This document shows positions 12,230 to 23,599 of a DNA stretch of 64,000 nt, piece by piece. The translations under genes and the position numbers were made by a program. The notes under the pieces were generated by a model. That model ran no database searches. It was given only the letters and a program-made list of their open reading frames with translations, and was not told the origin of the DNA. Numbering within the stretch: the stretch's first letter is position 1; every line of letters begins with the position of its first letter. The DNA is from Aphelidium insulamus (taxonomy: Eukaryota; Aphelidiomycota; Aphelidea; Aphelidiaceae): NCBI GenBank assembly GCA_036784855.1, contig JAZDSV010000002.1, positions 163,501 to 227,500 of the forward strand. The letters run 5' to 3'.

Positions 12230-13890
12230 ATTGTAAATTGCAGCCTTCGCCTCTTTTTCCGCGCATACGGCAAGCAAATTTGGCGTTACCGCGGGCACAA
12301 AATCCATCGCGGGCGCCGGATCTGTGATACCAAACTGGGCCCACATGCAGCGACCGCCGCCCGTCGCTCTTATTGGTCGACAGACGCGGAATTACCATTG
12401 TCGGCGACCACATTACGTCAAGTGATAAAGGACCAAGCGAGAGACATACACAAGTGGTGCAATTGGCGAAGTCGTTTATTGTGAGGGACGTAAATCGGAG
12501 CCGAGGCGCTAATGATATTAAATATGCATTTTTAGAATGGGTACAGCTTTTTGTGCGACAGTGAGAACACTTCAGTGTCTCCGCCCAACAATTCAGTGTT
12601 TTAAAGCGCACAGATGAGCGGCGATCAGATTTATTTCTTACGCGGTCAGCGTGAACAGCTTCGCGGTGGCCGCCTCCAATTTGCCGCGTACGGTCTCGAC
12701 CTGCACCATTGGGGCGCCCTGGATCCCGGCCAGCTCAGCCGTCAGTTGGCGCACGCGGCGCTCCCAGTACTTCTTGGGTGCCAGCTTGCTTTGGACCCAT
12801 GGTAGCAGTCCTAGCTTTTGGTCGATGCCGCGGCTATTGGCACGGATGTGCTTCTTGAGTTTTTCGACCTCCACATTCTGCATTTTGGCCCTACAGCCCG
12901 TCTTCTCTGTTACGGCTTGAGAACTCGATCTACGTTGGCGATGGGTCAATACAGTGTTTCCCTTGCTGGCGCGAGACGGCAGCGCCAATGCCCGTCGGAC
13001 AATTTGAAAAGCCAGCAATGGCTGTGGCGGATTGAAGCGAGCTGCCCTCGCCCGTAATTCCGCGCGGGCGGCAAGCAGATTGGGCGTTATGGCGGGCACA
13101 AAGTCCATGGCAGCTGCTGGATCAGTGATCCCGAATTGGGCCCACATGCGGCCAACCGCCGCAAGCCGCTGTTCCGGGCCAAACGACCCGGAATCAAAAT
13201 CATCTTGGCCAGCAAGCTCTCTGTGGCGTTTTAGTTGATGGATACAGCGACACTACGCGAGAGGCATACATGGGGCGATCCGCCGGCGGTTCCTCGGCAG
13301 CTTCGGTCGCAGAAGTAGCCACGTCTTGAATGACCGGAGACTCGGTATGTGTATCGGCGGGAGTAACTCTGTAAGAATAAGCAAGAGATACCGAGACCAA
13401 GTTGAAGACATACGGAGGCAGCTCCGCCTGCAGCTCTTCAGCAAGGCCGGCGGGAACAGTTGCCATGTATTGAATAGCCGGCGACTCGGCATCTTCGCCG
13501 ACGGCTGTCACTCTGTATCAAATAAGCGGTGTGCTACAGAAATGATGTGAGAGACGTACGCGAGCGGCGCCACCTGTAGCGCGTCGGTCACTTCGGCGGG
13601 AACAGTCTCTATGTCATGACTAGCCGGGGACTGGGTATCATCGGCGCCGGTTACCACTCTGAATGAAATAAGCGGTGTGATACAGACATCAAGAGAGAGA
13701 CATACGCGAGCGGCTGCGTCGGCGGCTCCTCGACCGGCTCCTCGACCGCCATAACAACGTCGATGTCATGACCAGCCGGGGACGGGGTATCATTGTCGAC
13801 TTCGGCGACTCTGAATGAAATAAGCGATGCGATACAGAGAGCAAGTGCGAGACATACGTAAGCGACGGCATCGGCGGCTCCTCGACCGGC
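12230..13890 (-). repeat. Inverted duplicate of the 1-2.3 kb region
   Basis: Reading the minus strand from 13890 down reproduces, in order, the exon array and terminal exon of copy A, the 'atgcatatttaatatcag' spacer, and the start of the second copy (12230-12450 matches about 2131-2300 inverted). The two arms face each other across about 9 kb holding the dioxygenase and the helicase. The copy-2 fragment here is truncated at about 12240, abutting the end of the helicase gene. Confidence 0.85.
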
Positions 13891-14098
13891 TCCTCGACCG
13901 TAACAGTCAGGGTGCGAACTGCGGACGCCGCAATGTCCCTGCAGGATATTGTAAGTAATGCGGCTGATGCGAAAGCAAGGCCTACAAAGCGTAGGAGGTG
14001 CCAGCCAATTTCAACGCGTCGATGGCGGCCGTGATCGTGCGGCCAACGGCAGTCTCCGCATCGACCAGCGCGGCGATCTTGGAAATGATGCAAAACAT
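12638..14098 (-). CDS. Exon-array protein, MFC family (copy B, apparently intact)
   Basis: Function unknown. Predicted from the minus strand: exon 1 starts MFCIISKIAALVDAETA and ends SYAL; a GTAGGC...CTGCAG intron; then an exon ending VEEPVEEPPMPSLT; one 105-nt repeat exon (VAEVDNDTPSPAGHD...); three 99-nt repeat exons (VVTGADDTQ..., VTAVGEDAE..., VTPADTHTE...); and a terminal exon IELAGQDDFDSGSFGPEQRL...WAQFGITDP...AKLFTLTA, TAA. All repeat-exon introns are phase 2 and 45-50 nt, so exons can be lost or gained without frame change. Relative to copy A the terminal exon has an in-frame insert (SKGNTVLTHRQRRSS...). There is no convincing signal peptide. The repeated acidic/proline-rich units (EEPxEEPP) suggest a flexible spacer between conserved ends. 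Confidence 0.65.
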
Positions 14099-14739
14099 GA
14101 TGTTGGTTGAGGTAAGTGGTGTGAGCGTAAAATAGGTAAATGAGAGGGCGATGAGACTGCGTGAGGGCGGAAGCTGTTGAAAACAAGCTGAAGAAGTAGC
14201 TGGACTGCACAGCGCTGCTTATGTGTACGCTGTGCTATTTGCGCACCTTGGCAACGGTTGTTGGCCATTTTAGGAAATATTTGCATACGTACACCACGTA
14301 GCCCGCCTCACTTGACGGGTGGCCACTGTGGAATAGCGGTGAGTGGGTGGCCAGTGTCATCATTGGTGCAATCGGCATGACCGCAGCACAGGCGCTGCAG
14401 GCACCAACAACTAGGATAAGAGAGCAGGGCTCCGTGTGAATAATTGCCGACCACCTGCCGATTGTCAGCGCCACCTGACAGCTAGGGTCTCGGTGAAGGG
14501 CGACGCTCTTGTGCTGTCAAACGGGAAAGGTTGCCTGTACTGCTACGTACAATAACATATCATGACAGGGTGAGTCATATATGTGCAGCAAAACACTCTG
14601 TATAACCACACTTGCACACAGCGCCTGTAAGCAGCGCGCAGACACATCACCGGTGCAGCGGTGTCAGTGTGCAACAGTGTTACACAGACACAGACACAGA
14701 CAATGGCACAACTCTGCACAACCCTGATTGAGGGGAGAG

Positions 14740-15720
14740 AAAAGTCTATTGCAGTGCAGCAATCATCAACATCAGGCGCCGTGCTGGAAGAGCTTGGCGA
14801 TTGCGGCGCGCAGCTCTTCGCAGCACGGTTCTATGCGCCAGATGTTGTCGCCGCCAGTGCAGATTCGCTGCAGTTCGTCGGTGAGTGTCGTCACGCGGCC
14901 GCGCCAGGAGTACTCTGGCGTGATTCGGCGTGTCCAGCGATCACGGCGACCGTCAGAGTGGGGCGGGCAGGCGTCTACGTTGGCGGCCACGTGGATCTGC
15001 AGCTCGCGCTTCTCTTGCTAGCGGCGCTTCTTGCTGGCCGCTCTCGCCTGCTTCTTCAGCCGGGCGCTGGGAGCGATGAATGGGCGCGTGTGTTTGGCGC
15101 GGCGGTACGCTTCGCGAACGCGCTCTATGACACATGTTAGTGTTAGGGCACTCGGATATATATCAGTATATCTACCTTGGCTAGCTGCCAAATCTTCCGC
15201 ACTGGCGCTGGCCAGTGTCATAATAGTGCTGGATGCGTTGTCGCAATCGCTTTGGGTGCTGTTGGTGTCACTATCGTCGCCCAAGCTGGCGGTTTGAGAG
15301 TCGGCAAGTTGTTTGCGTGGTGTCAGCCTGGACAGTGTCAGTGACATTAACGATACACACACACACAAAGGGACAGAAACATGGCAATGAGACTTACATA
15401 ACATCGGCGACAAAGTCAAGCGCGATGAGAGCGGTGTTGATGGCGCGGCCAGTCTTGGTGGTGCAGTCGATCAGGGCCTTGATGGTGGCGAACAGGCAAA
15501 ACATGGTGGAGATGGGTGAAGAGTGAGAGGTAAGAGAGAGAGTAAGAGAGAGAGAGTAAGAAGGCGAGGAAAACTAAGTGGGCTGGAGGCGTAAGTGGTA
15601 AGTCTGTTGCAGTAACGAAACTTGAAGAACATCTGCGTCGGCGCGGGCGTCCATGTGTCGTCGCTTCCGTAACCATGCGACAGTTGCCATGGCACGATTA
15701 TTCTTGTCATTGGCCCCGCA
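14740..15720. repeat. Direct duplicate, unit 1 (partner at 18940-19930)
   Basis: This block and 18940-19930 are near-identical over about 1 kb in the same orientation, about 4.2 kb apart. They share an MFC-type gene, its introns and the simple-repeat upstream flank (agagag tracts). Differences are scattered substitutions and small indels. Confidence 0.85.
14772..15504 (-). pseudogene. MFC-family paralogue C, premature TAG
   Basis: Exon 1 MFCLFATIKALIDCTTKTGR... ending before GTAAGT. Exon 2 (MLTPRKQLADSQTASLGDD..., Ser/Asp rich) runs to ...AEDLAASQ. Exon 3 (ERVREAYRRAKHTRPFIAPS..., WRGRVTTLTDELQRI..., CCEELRAAIAKLFQHGA) ends TGA. The last part aligns with the YWERRVRQLTAELAG...AKLF end of copies A/B, showing one family. 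An in-frame TAG in ...KKRR*QEKRE replaces the CAG seen in copy D, so the protein would lose its conserved C-terminus. The frame downstream is otherwise open. Confidence 0.65.
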
Positions 15721-17580
15721 CCAGTTGCTTTTATTACATATCAGTTGGTGTAGCTGTCTGTACTTTGCAACTCGCATACTACTACAATTATTCATTGTTG
15801 ACCGGTTAACTGCTGGCCTTGATTGACACCGGGCTGACTAGCACCGAGATGACTGGGCAGGCAATACATATTTAACTGCGCCTTTCATTATGTTCCTTTT
15901 ACTAGACTCATTTACCATTTGTTGAAATTTCAAGTGTGCATTGATAGGAATGTAATATCGGTGGTGCTAGCTAGTACATTTATGAACAATCCTTCATTGC
16001 AATATTGTGAAGTGTGCATGGCGGTCAAATGGCCATAGAAAATGCGAGCCATATACAAAGTAGCATGGATTGAAATAATTAACGGTTTACACATTGTCAT
16101 GGCATCGTTGCATTTCACGTTATAACGTTACATATTACCCTTTATGGTACAGTTATATAGGTGCTACATTTGCAGCGAAAACGAATGCTTATATTTGTAC
16201 ATACATAGTTGCGATATTATCGCATCTCTGGTACTCGAACTAATTCTGTTGTCCGACGTATTGGCCGAGCCCTGGCAGACGTGGACAGCCTTGCGGCTTC
16301 TGTCAGCATTCAGCGAGTGTGGCAGCAACTCTCTTTTATTTGGCGCATGAGACGGCTATGGCACTGGCCGCGCGGCAGTAATTGACTCGCTGTAATAAAA
16401 ACTCTGCTTCCTATGGAGCTTGATTGATACTTTGTAGGCGATACAGAATAACATCTCCGCGGCAACTACTGTAGCGTCGTCTGCCATGAGCGCCTGATGC
16501 TGACGAGATCGCGCATCAGCACCACGTCTACGCAGCTATCCTCGGCCGGCGTATAGTGCCGCTGTTTTTGTCGTGGTCAGGGATTCCTGCGCTAAGCGCC
16601 TGGCCCCGCTAGCATTCGTGGACTCCCGGCATACCTGGCCATAAGTTTGCCACCTGGTGTCCCAATGGCTACTGGCAGGTGATATACACATATTATGGTT
16701 GCTCTATCCTTCAAGTTCTGACAATGCTCTGCAGGCGCGCGGGTGTCAGCAGCGCCATTCCGAGGAGATCCTTTGCAGAGGCAGCTGGCTGGCTGCTCTG
16801 CCCAGTCACTCTGCACAGGTTCAACTCCGCATGCTACCGTGACACCACTAGCATGACATATCTGTGGTGTATTGAGTGGAGCTGAGCGGAGACTGCGCGG
16901 CTCTATGCCCCTCCAACAGGTTGCACATTACAATATAGCATAATCCTAACGCCATACTCTGAGCATATACCCATTCAAGAGCTGTACGCACTTAGGCCGC
17001 GTGGGTCGGTGCCACCAGCCAGCGCACCGACACTCATCTGCTGTATGACGCGAGACACTGGCACATAGTGCGTGCTGCCGCGTCGCACCGTAAGTATCAC
17101 TATACGCTTTGTGGTTCCCGCGGATTAACGAGGGATCCGCAGAGTCTGTGCACCGTGCGGTGAACTATAGCTCTGGCTCTCTGCAGCACATGCTGGCTCT
17201 GCACCACCCACTGACGCGCGTTGTTAGACTGGGACCAATGCAGTGCGTAACCACATTACATATCACGGCTATATTTCCCAGTTGCATCCCTGCCACGACC
17301 AATGGCACGACCCGCTGCCCGTCATACATATTGCAGAGAGGACACATGCTCTAGTACGTACCACTGAAAGTATTTCGCGCGCTGCTTGACCTGCTTAAAG
17401 CCTACAATGACATAGTTCTGATGCACATCATAACACTAGAAAATACACACAGAAATTACACAGTACACACGAATACACTTGTCAAACGCAGATGTAAAAT
17501 CATGCATGTATATATAAGTATAAACGTACAGTATATACAGAATGTGCAGGCAATGATGCAGTAGGATGCAGTGCTGAAGA
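15721..17580. other. Non-coding stretch, no gene seen
   Basis: AT-richer sequence without a supportable ORF or splice chain, no tRNA or rRNA, and only short unconvincing ORFs below 75 codons on either strand. Confidence 0.5.
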
Positions 17581-17582
17581 CA

Positions 17583-18180
17583 CAGGGAGGCACGGAAGAC
17601 ATATGTACAGAGCACCACTGCAATCTGCGTTCATCAGCTATGCTGGACAGTGTGTTGCGCGTTATACCAGGTATCTATCAAAGCAACGCCCAAAGCATAT
17701 ATCAAAAGTACCAGAAAAGTGCAGTAGCAGTAGTCATAGGATACTATTTGTGCATCGAGTAATACTGAAGGTATACAGTACACATAGTCCGCAGACACAA
17801 GAGGCACGGAGACATATGTACAGAGCACCACTGCAATCTGCGTTCATCAGCTATGCTGGACAGTGTGTTGCGCGTTATACCAGGTATCTATCAAAGCAAC
17901 GCCCAAAGCATATATCAAAAGTACCAGAAAAGTGCAGTAGCAGTAGTCATAGGATACTATTTGTGCATCGAGTAATACTGAAGGTATACAGTACACATAG
18001 TCCGCAGACACAAGAGGCACGCAAGCATATGTACAGAGCACCACTGCAATCTGCGTTCATCAGCTATGCTGGACAGTGTGTTGCGCGTTATACCAGGTAT
18101 CTATCAACGCAACGCCCAAAGCATATATCAAAGCACCAGAGAATTGCAGTAGCAGTAGTCATAGGATACTACGGGTACAT
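17583..18180 (+). repeat. Three tandem copies of a 213-bp repeat
   Basis: Units begin near 17585, 17798 and 18011 (gaggcacg...acatatgtacagagc) with a 213-bp period. The first two are almost identical and the third diverges at its 3' end. Because 213 is divisible by three, a 229-codon ORF (17603-18292) runs through, but its codon content (tyrosine/arginine/serine, no known motif) and exact DNA-level repetition argue for a satellite rather than a protein. Confidence 0.85.
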
Positions 18181-18299
18181 TGAATATCGTACTAGAGCGG
18201 AGCGCGCGCCAACCAGGGTGTCGCTCATGTGCTCATCATCTCGTGGCAGCCCTACTCTACCCATGTGTGTCAGTATAGAGAACAAGCAGTGATAATGAT

Positions 18300-18940
18300 A
18301 TGAGAAATGATAAAGTGGTTGGCAGCGGTCGCACAGTTTCATGTCTCCGCGACACAAGGCTGCAAGTGATGATAGTCAGTAATTGGAGCCACTTGCAAGT
18401 ATGTAACAAAGCCTGGCGACGGCCGCCACTCCACAGCGTCAGAGTAGCCTTGATGACCAATGCAGAATTCAGCAATCATCAGCAATAGTGTCGCAGGAAG
18501 CACGCAGACGAGACATCGAGAGCAGCAAAGTGAGAGTGCGAGTGTGCGAGTGCGCTCGAGCCGCCAAACAAGCCGCGCCATCGATTGCGCAACAAACAGT
18601 GTGATTGACGGCTCGATTGCGCTTGGCTTGGATCTGTTGCACACAGCTGCCTGATAGACACAGACAGACTCAGACAGACTCAGAGACAGACACACGCACA
18701 CGCACAGAAAGAGAGAAATAGAGCGAGAATACACTCTGTATTTCCATATTGATACTCACTCATTTGAGTGAAATAGAGAGATAATGGCTCCGATAATGAA
18801 CTGTGTACAATTGATACTTGGTACATGGCACTTGTATACTCATAGGTGCGCTTGCAGCAGCTCTAACCGCACTTGAAGCGTCATGTGGGCTGCAAGTAAA
18901 CAAAATAAAATTGTTTTGAACACAATCGCCGCACAATCGC
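18300..18940. other. Non-coding stretch with CA/GA simple repeats
   Basis: Holds short purine-rich and CA-rich tracts (about 18655-18730) and no supported gene. Confidence 0.5.
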
Positions 18941-19930
18941 CCAATCAGCAGTCTATTGCAGTGCAGCAATCAACGTTGTCAGGCGCCGTGCTGGAAGAGC
19001 TTGGCGATTGCGGCGCGCAGCTCTTCGCAGCACGGTTCTATGCGCCAGATGTTGTCGCCGCCGGTGCATATTTGCTGCAGTTCGGTGGTGAGTGTCGTCA
19101 CGCGGCCGCGCCAGTAGTTCTCTGGCGTGATGCGGCGTGTCCAGCGATCACGACGACCGTCAGAGTGGGGCGCCAGGCGTCTACGTTGGCGGCCACGTGC
19201 ATCTGCAGCTCGCGCTTCTCTTGCTGGCGGCGCTTGGTGCAGGCAGCTCTCGCCTGCTTCTCCAGCCGGGCGCTGGGAGCGATGAATGGGCGCGTGTGTT
19301 TGGCGCGGCGGTAGGCTTCGCGGACGCGCTCTATAACACATGTTAGTGTTAGGGCACTCGGATATATATCAGTATCTCTACCTTGGCTAGCTGCCAAATC
19401 TTCCGCACTGGCGCTGGCCAGTGTCGCAGTGCTTGAGGCGTTGTCGCAATCGCTATAGTTGCTGTTGGTGTCACTGTCGTCGCCCAAGCTGGCGGTCTGA
19501 GAGTTGGCGCTGTGTTTGCGTGGTGTCAGCCTGGACAGTGTCAGTGACATCAACGATACACACACACACACACAAGGGACAGAAACATGGCAATGAGACT
19601 TACATAACATCGGCGACAAAGTCAAGTGCGATGAGAGCGGCGTTGATGACGCGGCCAGTCTTGGTGGTGCAGTCGATTAGGGACTTGATGGTGGCGAACA
19701 GGCAAAACATGGTGGTGATGGGTGAAGAGTGAGAGCGTAAGAGAATGAGTAAGAGAGAGAGAGAGTAGGAAAGCTAAGGAGTCGAAGAAGGCTGGAGGCG
19801 TGAGTGGTAAGTCTGTTGCAGTAACGAAACTTGAAGAGCATCTGCGTCGGCGCGGGCGTCCAAGTATCATCGTTGCCGTCGCCGTGACAACCTTGCGATA
19901 GTTGCCATGGCATCATAATTTTTGCCATTT
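18940..19930. repeat. Direct duplicate, unit 2 (partner at 14740-15720)
   Basis: Same orientation and gene content as the 14.7-15.7 kb block; homology begins near 'agtctattgcagtgcagcaa' and continues through the agagag tract upstream of paralogue D. Confidence 0.85.
18979..19710 (-). pseudogene. MFC-family paralogue D, frameshifted
   Basis: Same three-exon structure as paralogue C (MFCLFATIKSLIDCTTKTGR...; MLTPRKHSANSQTASLGDD...; ERVREAYRRAKHTRPFIAPS...). It keeps CAG where C has TAG, but a one-base deletion in ...ANVDAW/RPTLTV shifts out of the frame encoding NYWRGRVTTLTTELQQI...AIAKLFQHGA. Each duplicate therefore carries a different single lesion. A sequencing indel could explain D, but not the substitution in C. 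Confidence 0.65.
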
Positions 19931-20241
19931 ATGGCATGTCCTGCGAGTAATCGCTAACCATAAGCTAAAGAGTTCTTTGACGGCCGAATGTATTATTACA
20001 AGCTGGCGCGGTAGAATGTACGCACATATAGAAGCGCCTTTAAATATAGATTCGGGATTTGGATTCTGATGTTGACTCACAAAGACCTATGTGCAACGAA
20101 CGGTTCTGAGGTGTCATCCACTCACTTATGAAATGTCATCAAATGCATATATGACTCTTATGGCTTGATAATATCTGTTAGTGTGCACACCAATTGCCTG
20201 CACTATAACAAATGTAAATGACACGGACTTTCAGGCGTCTA
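19931..20241. other. Non-coding gap before the RhoGEF 3' end
   Basis: AT-rich; no ORF or RNA gene seen. Confidence 0.45.
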
Positions 20242-21567
20242 TTAAATCAGACGCCGAGAAGCCGCAGCGCAGAACCACGATGGCCGCGGCTTCCGGCGTC
20301 GAACTGGTGGCACGGCAAAACCGCTGCGGCCAGTGTCGTTGACCGCCGCCACGACGGCAGCCAACTTCTCGGCGGCCACGAGAAGCAGAGCCGCGTCGGG
20401 GTGATCTGCCGGGGTTGCCTTGATCAGCTCCTACAACGGGAAATGAGTGGATATGCTGCAAATGCTTGAACAGACTACGCCGCACCTTGACCAGCAGCGG
20501 ATATTTGCATATCCGTTGCACCGGCTTGATCAAGTAAGCTTCGATCGGCAACCCACGGTAATCACCCGTCGCCAGCTCGGCCTGAACAGAGTTGAGTGGC
20601 CGTGCAGTGTACATACACTTAATAAATATTATTATCATACCTGCACGGCCGACTTGAACGGCTCGCGAGAAGCCAGATCCACCAGCAGCTGGCTCGCCCG
20701 GGGATAGTTGCTGCAGTACGCGCCGTACGCAAGCAACTTGTCCACCTACCAGTATCTTAATACGGCAGATACACAATACTATACACAGACACACAAGCAT
20801 ACCGAGCGCAGCAAGACGCCGCCAACGCCGCTGATGGTCTGGTTCTCGTCCAGACTGGCCCGCAACTGCTCAAGCATCTCTTGGCTGATGCCGAGCAAGT
20901 TGCGGGCGCTGCTCAACAGGCGCTGCAACGCGGCTGTGTCCAGCACACCGACACCAGCCGAGCGGTGGATGACTCCGCCAAAGCCCTGTCAGCCGTGTGA
21001 GACACACCGAGAGAACACTGTGTGACACACACTCTCCACTCACATCCACAAGCAGCGCCATGTCGCGCGCAAAGTCGGCCTCGGTGCTGACGAGCTCGTG
21101 CAGCACCTTTTGGCGGGTGACCTCGGCGGCAGGCAGGTCAAGTGCCGCCACCTCCGCGGGGAGGGCAAAGACGGGCGCGGGCGGCGAGCAAACAGTCGTG
21201 ATTGGTGCCGGCGCGGAGAGAATGACGGCTGGCAGTGGCGACGACACCTCCTCCACACTGCTACAGAGACTGTAAGCACAATAAGCGTGCACACAGACAC
21301 CCGGGCACAGTCTGCGTACATGATGGGAGAGCGGCGACGAGCACGGACCGAGAACAGTGATGTGAGGCGTTGGTGCGCGCTGTGAGCGGACCTGTGCGCA
21401 CACGCCACGTCAGCACCGAGACACTTGCTGTCACAATACACTTACTCATCCAGGCTTTCGCGGAACTGGCGGCACATTGCGGGGCCGCGGAAGCGCAAGA
21501 GAGAGATGTAGTAGAAGTAGGACTGGGCGGGGGTACGCATGGTGCGGGTGTAGGTGCGTGAAGACAT
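20242..21567 (-). CDS. Small RhoGEF (DH domain protein)
   Basis: Predicted guanine-nucleotide exchange factor for Rho-family GTPases. Minus-strand exons joined by short GT-AG introns give MSSRTYTRTMRTPAQSYFYY..., a Pro/Ala-rich linker, then a DH domain. CR1-like start: VTRQKVLHELVSTEADFARD (TE-x-x-F/Y signature). Middle: VDKLLAYGAYCSNYPRASQ. CR3: GLPIEAYLIKPVQRICKYPL. After the last intron, ELIKATPADHPDAALLLVAA, which matches the end of DH domains. The frame ends at a TAA (20242-20244) after a short basic tail. No PH domain is visible, unusual because most DH domains are followed by one. The start (ATG at 21565-21567) is the most upstream in-frame ATG; the first two introns are less certain than those in the DH domain. 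Confidence 0.8.
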
Positions 21568-21679
21568 CCTGAAGAGAGCGGTGAGCGGTCGCCAAGCGGC
21601 TTTTTGTGCGCAGCCGTCGCCACGGCAACTGCTGTCGCTGCGGTGTGGGCGATTTGAGCGCCGACGGATACCCGTGTGA

Positions 21680-23052
21680 TGTGTGAGTATGTGTGGGTGT
21701 GTGTGTGTACTTGCGTGTGCGGGAGTGCGCGTGAGTGTGCATCAGCTGGGCCGAGAATCGCCGCCCGCCTCAGCCACAGTCACCGAGGCAAACAAACGCT
21801 GTCAAACGCGCGCCGCACCTCCAAAGCAGCACTCGATACAGTGGCAGAATGCCCCATGGCAGCCAATAGACATATGGATTGCAGAAGGCTCGTATGGTGC
21901 TTGTGTGTTGTATGATCATCAACACTTTACTTTTGCAGACTTCGCACGCACACCTTACCCATGAACCACGCAGATGCGCTCATGTCTACTCATCTCCTAC
22001 ATCACCCCATCACCGAGATGTGCTTATAAAGTTAATGGTTGCGCTGACATGGATTCGTCGAAGCATTCAAGACGTTTTACAATATCTATTGACCACCGTA
22101 CATATATGTAGACTATCATTCATTGTTGTCGGCCAAGCGAGGAAGCACACGTGCCCAGTGTCCGGTAATGTGGTCCAGCTGCGTGTCCAGTTGCTGCCTG
22201 TGATGTCTCTGGTTGGTCTGGTTGGCAGATGTGACTGTTTCTGATCTCATACCTGCGGCGTCGGCGGCAGGATCGAACTGCCATGAGTCGCATAATAAAA
22301 TTGTCTTCCGATAGTCGCATATTGCTGTAGGTTGTTGCGGTTGTGAGTGTTTGGTTGAGTGAGAGTTGTCGCAGAGAGCTAGAGTTGTTGGGAGTGCAGT
22401 GGCGAGAGTGGAAAGAAAGAAGTCTGTTGTTAAAAATAGGCGTCCGTTGCCATCTTATGTAGTACGGATGTGGCACATGGACTCTTTAATTTATTCATGT
22501 AAATGTACATATTTCTTTATCTACTGTGTAAGGAAAATTAAAGCTTTTCGTGCGCCGCTTTAGGCAAGGAGTTGTCACATTTGGCATTGTTGGACAGCTC
22601 CCAAACATGACGCCGCCCAAACCATAATCAATCGCATACTGTGTTCTCTCGTAGCCTATCATCAAATTACCTGACGGGCTTTGCGCCCAACAAGCATGCG
22701 CCGTGGAGTCCCACTCTGTTATTAACTCTTTAAGGGGCGGACTTTAAGGGCTTTTATCGTGGCATTAGTGATGTGCTCAGTCGTCGTGGTTTGTCGGGCT
22801 GCTTGGACGGCACTGGAGCGGCATAAATACCAGAGGTACCAGTTCAGCCGATCGGAGATGATTATCACGCCGAAGCTGCGTATGATGCTAAAGTGCCTTA
22901 GTATCATCAGCAACTTTTGCAATTGGACGCAATGAGCAGTTTGTCAACTCTGTTGTGTCTAACAACGTGGATGTCCTTCATCATTTTCAATTGCGCTATA
23001 AAATCGTGGCGAAAATGATGTGCGTTTCGCGTGAACAGTACACATCACCCAT
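21680..23052. other. Intergenic region, no confident gene
   Basis: Contains GT-rich microsatellite (about 21680-21735). On the minus strand, 22475-22120 has weak coding character: a basic/Gln-rich short frame around a possible 35-44 nt intron (HHRQQLDTQLDHITGHW is readable). I found no in-frame ATG for the better frame and do not call it. Confidence 0.4.
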
Positions 23053-23300
23053 CCCCCCCCCCATATACACGCCCCCGGTTTTATAGTCGCTACTATTACT
23101 GCCACATTTAGTCTTTCTTTTTCGCTCATATGCTCAAAGGCTGTCGGGATTTCTATCTCATATCAACTCTCCTTTTATTAGTGACATGTCAGGATTCAAC
23201 ACGTGATTTCAAAGGTGATTTACAGCGGACTAATTGAGTCCATGATACACTGGTAACCACCAAATTGGATACTCCCGTCGCAACTGGAGAGAGATGGTCA
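23053..23300 (+). repeat. Left terminal inverted repeat
   Basis: Outer part (C-run to ggttttatagtcgctactattactgccac) is nearly identical to the inverted right end. The inner part (agcggactaattgagtccatgata...) matches the complement of the 110-bp right-end unit with about a dozen substitutions. Confidence 0.85.
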
Positions 23301-23599
23301 GGTGGTACGCCATGAGCATAATGGAAACAGGGGCTGTCAATGATTTGATACACCAGATGAGTCTGCAAAGATATCAGCTGATATGACCAATTATATTTAT
23401 AAGTGAAGTCAAATATGAGGTTAGCCCCAAATCTTCATCTGTTGATGAGGAAAATGCGCAGACAAAAATTGAATCAACAATCACGCCCCTGACAGCTCTG
23501 TTTCACTTTTTCTTCTTTCTTTCTTGCTGTCACGCATTGATTTTACTTTCTTTCTTGTCACGGTTAATTCCATTTCTCTTCCTAAAAAGATTTTAAATA

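Noticed and set aside
17603-18292. 229-codon ORF
   Set aside because: Arises from a 213-bp (3n) tandem repeat; no protein motif and DNA-level identity between units.
22255-22290. tRNA T-arm-like sequence (ggcag-ttcgatc-ctgcc on minus strand)
   Set aside because: No matching acceptor stem, D-arm or anticodon arm upstream.
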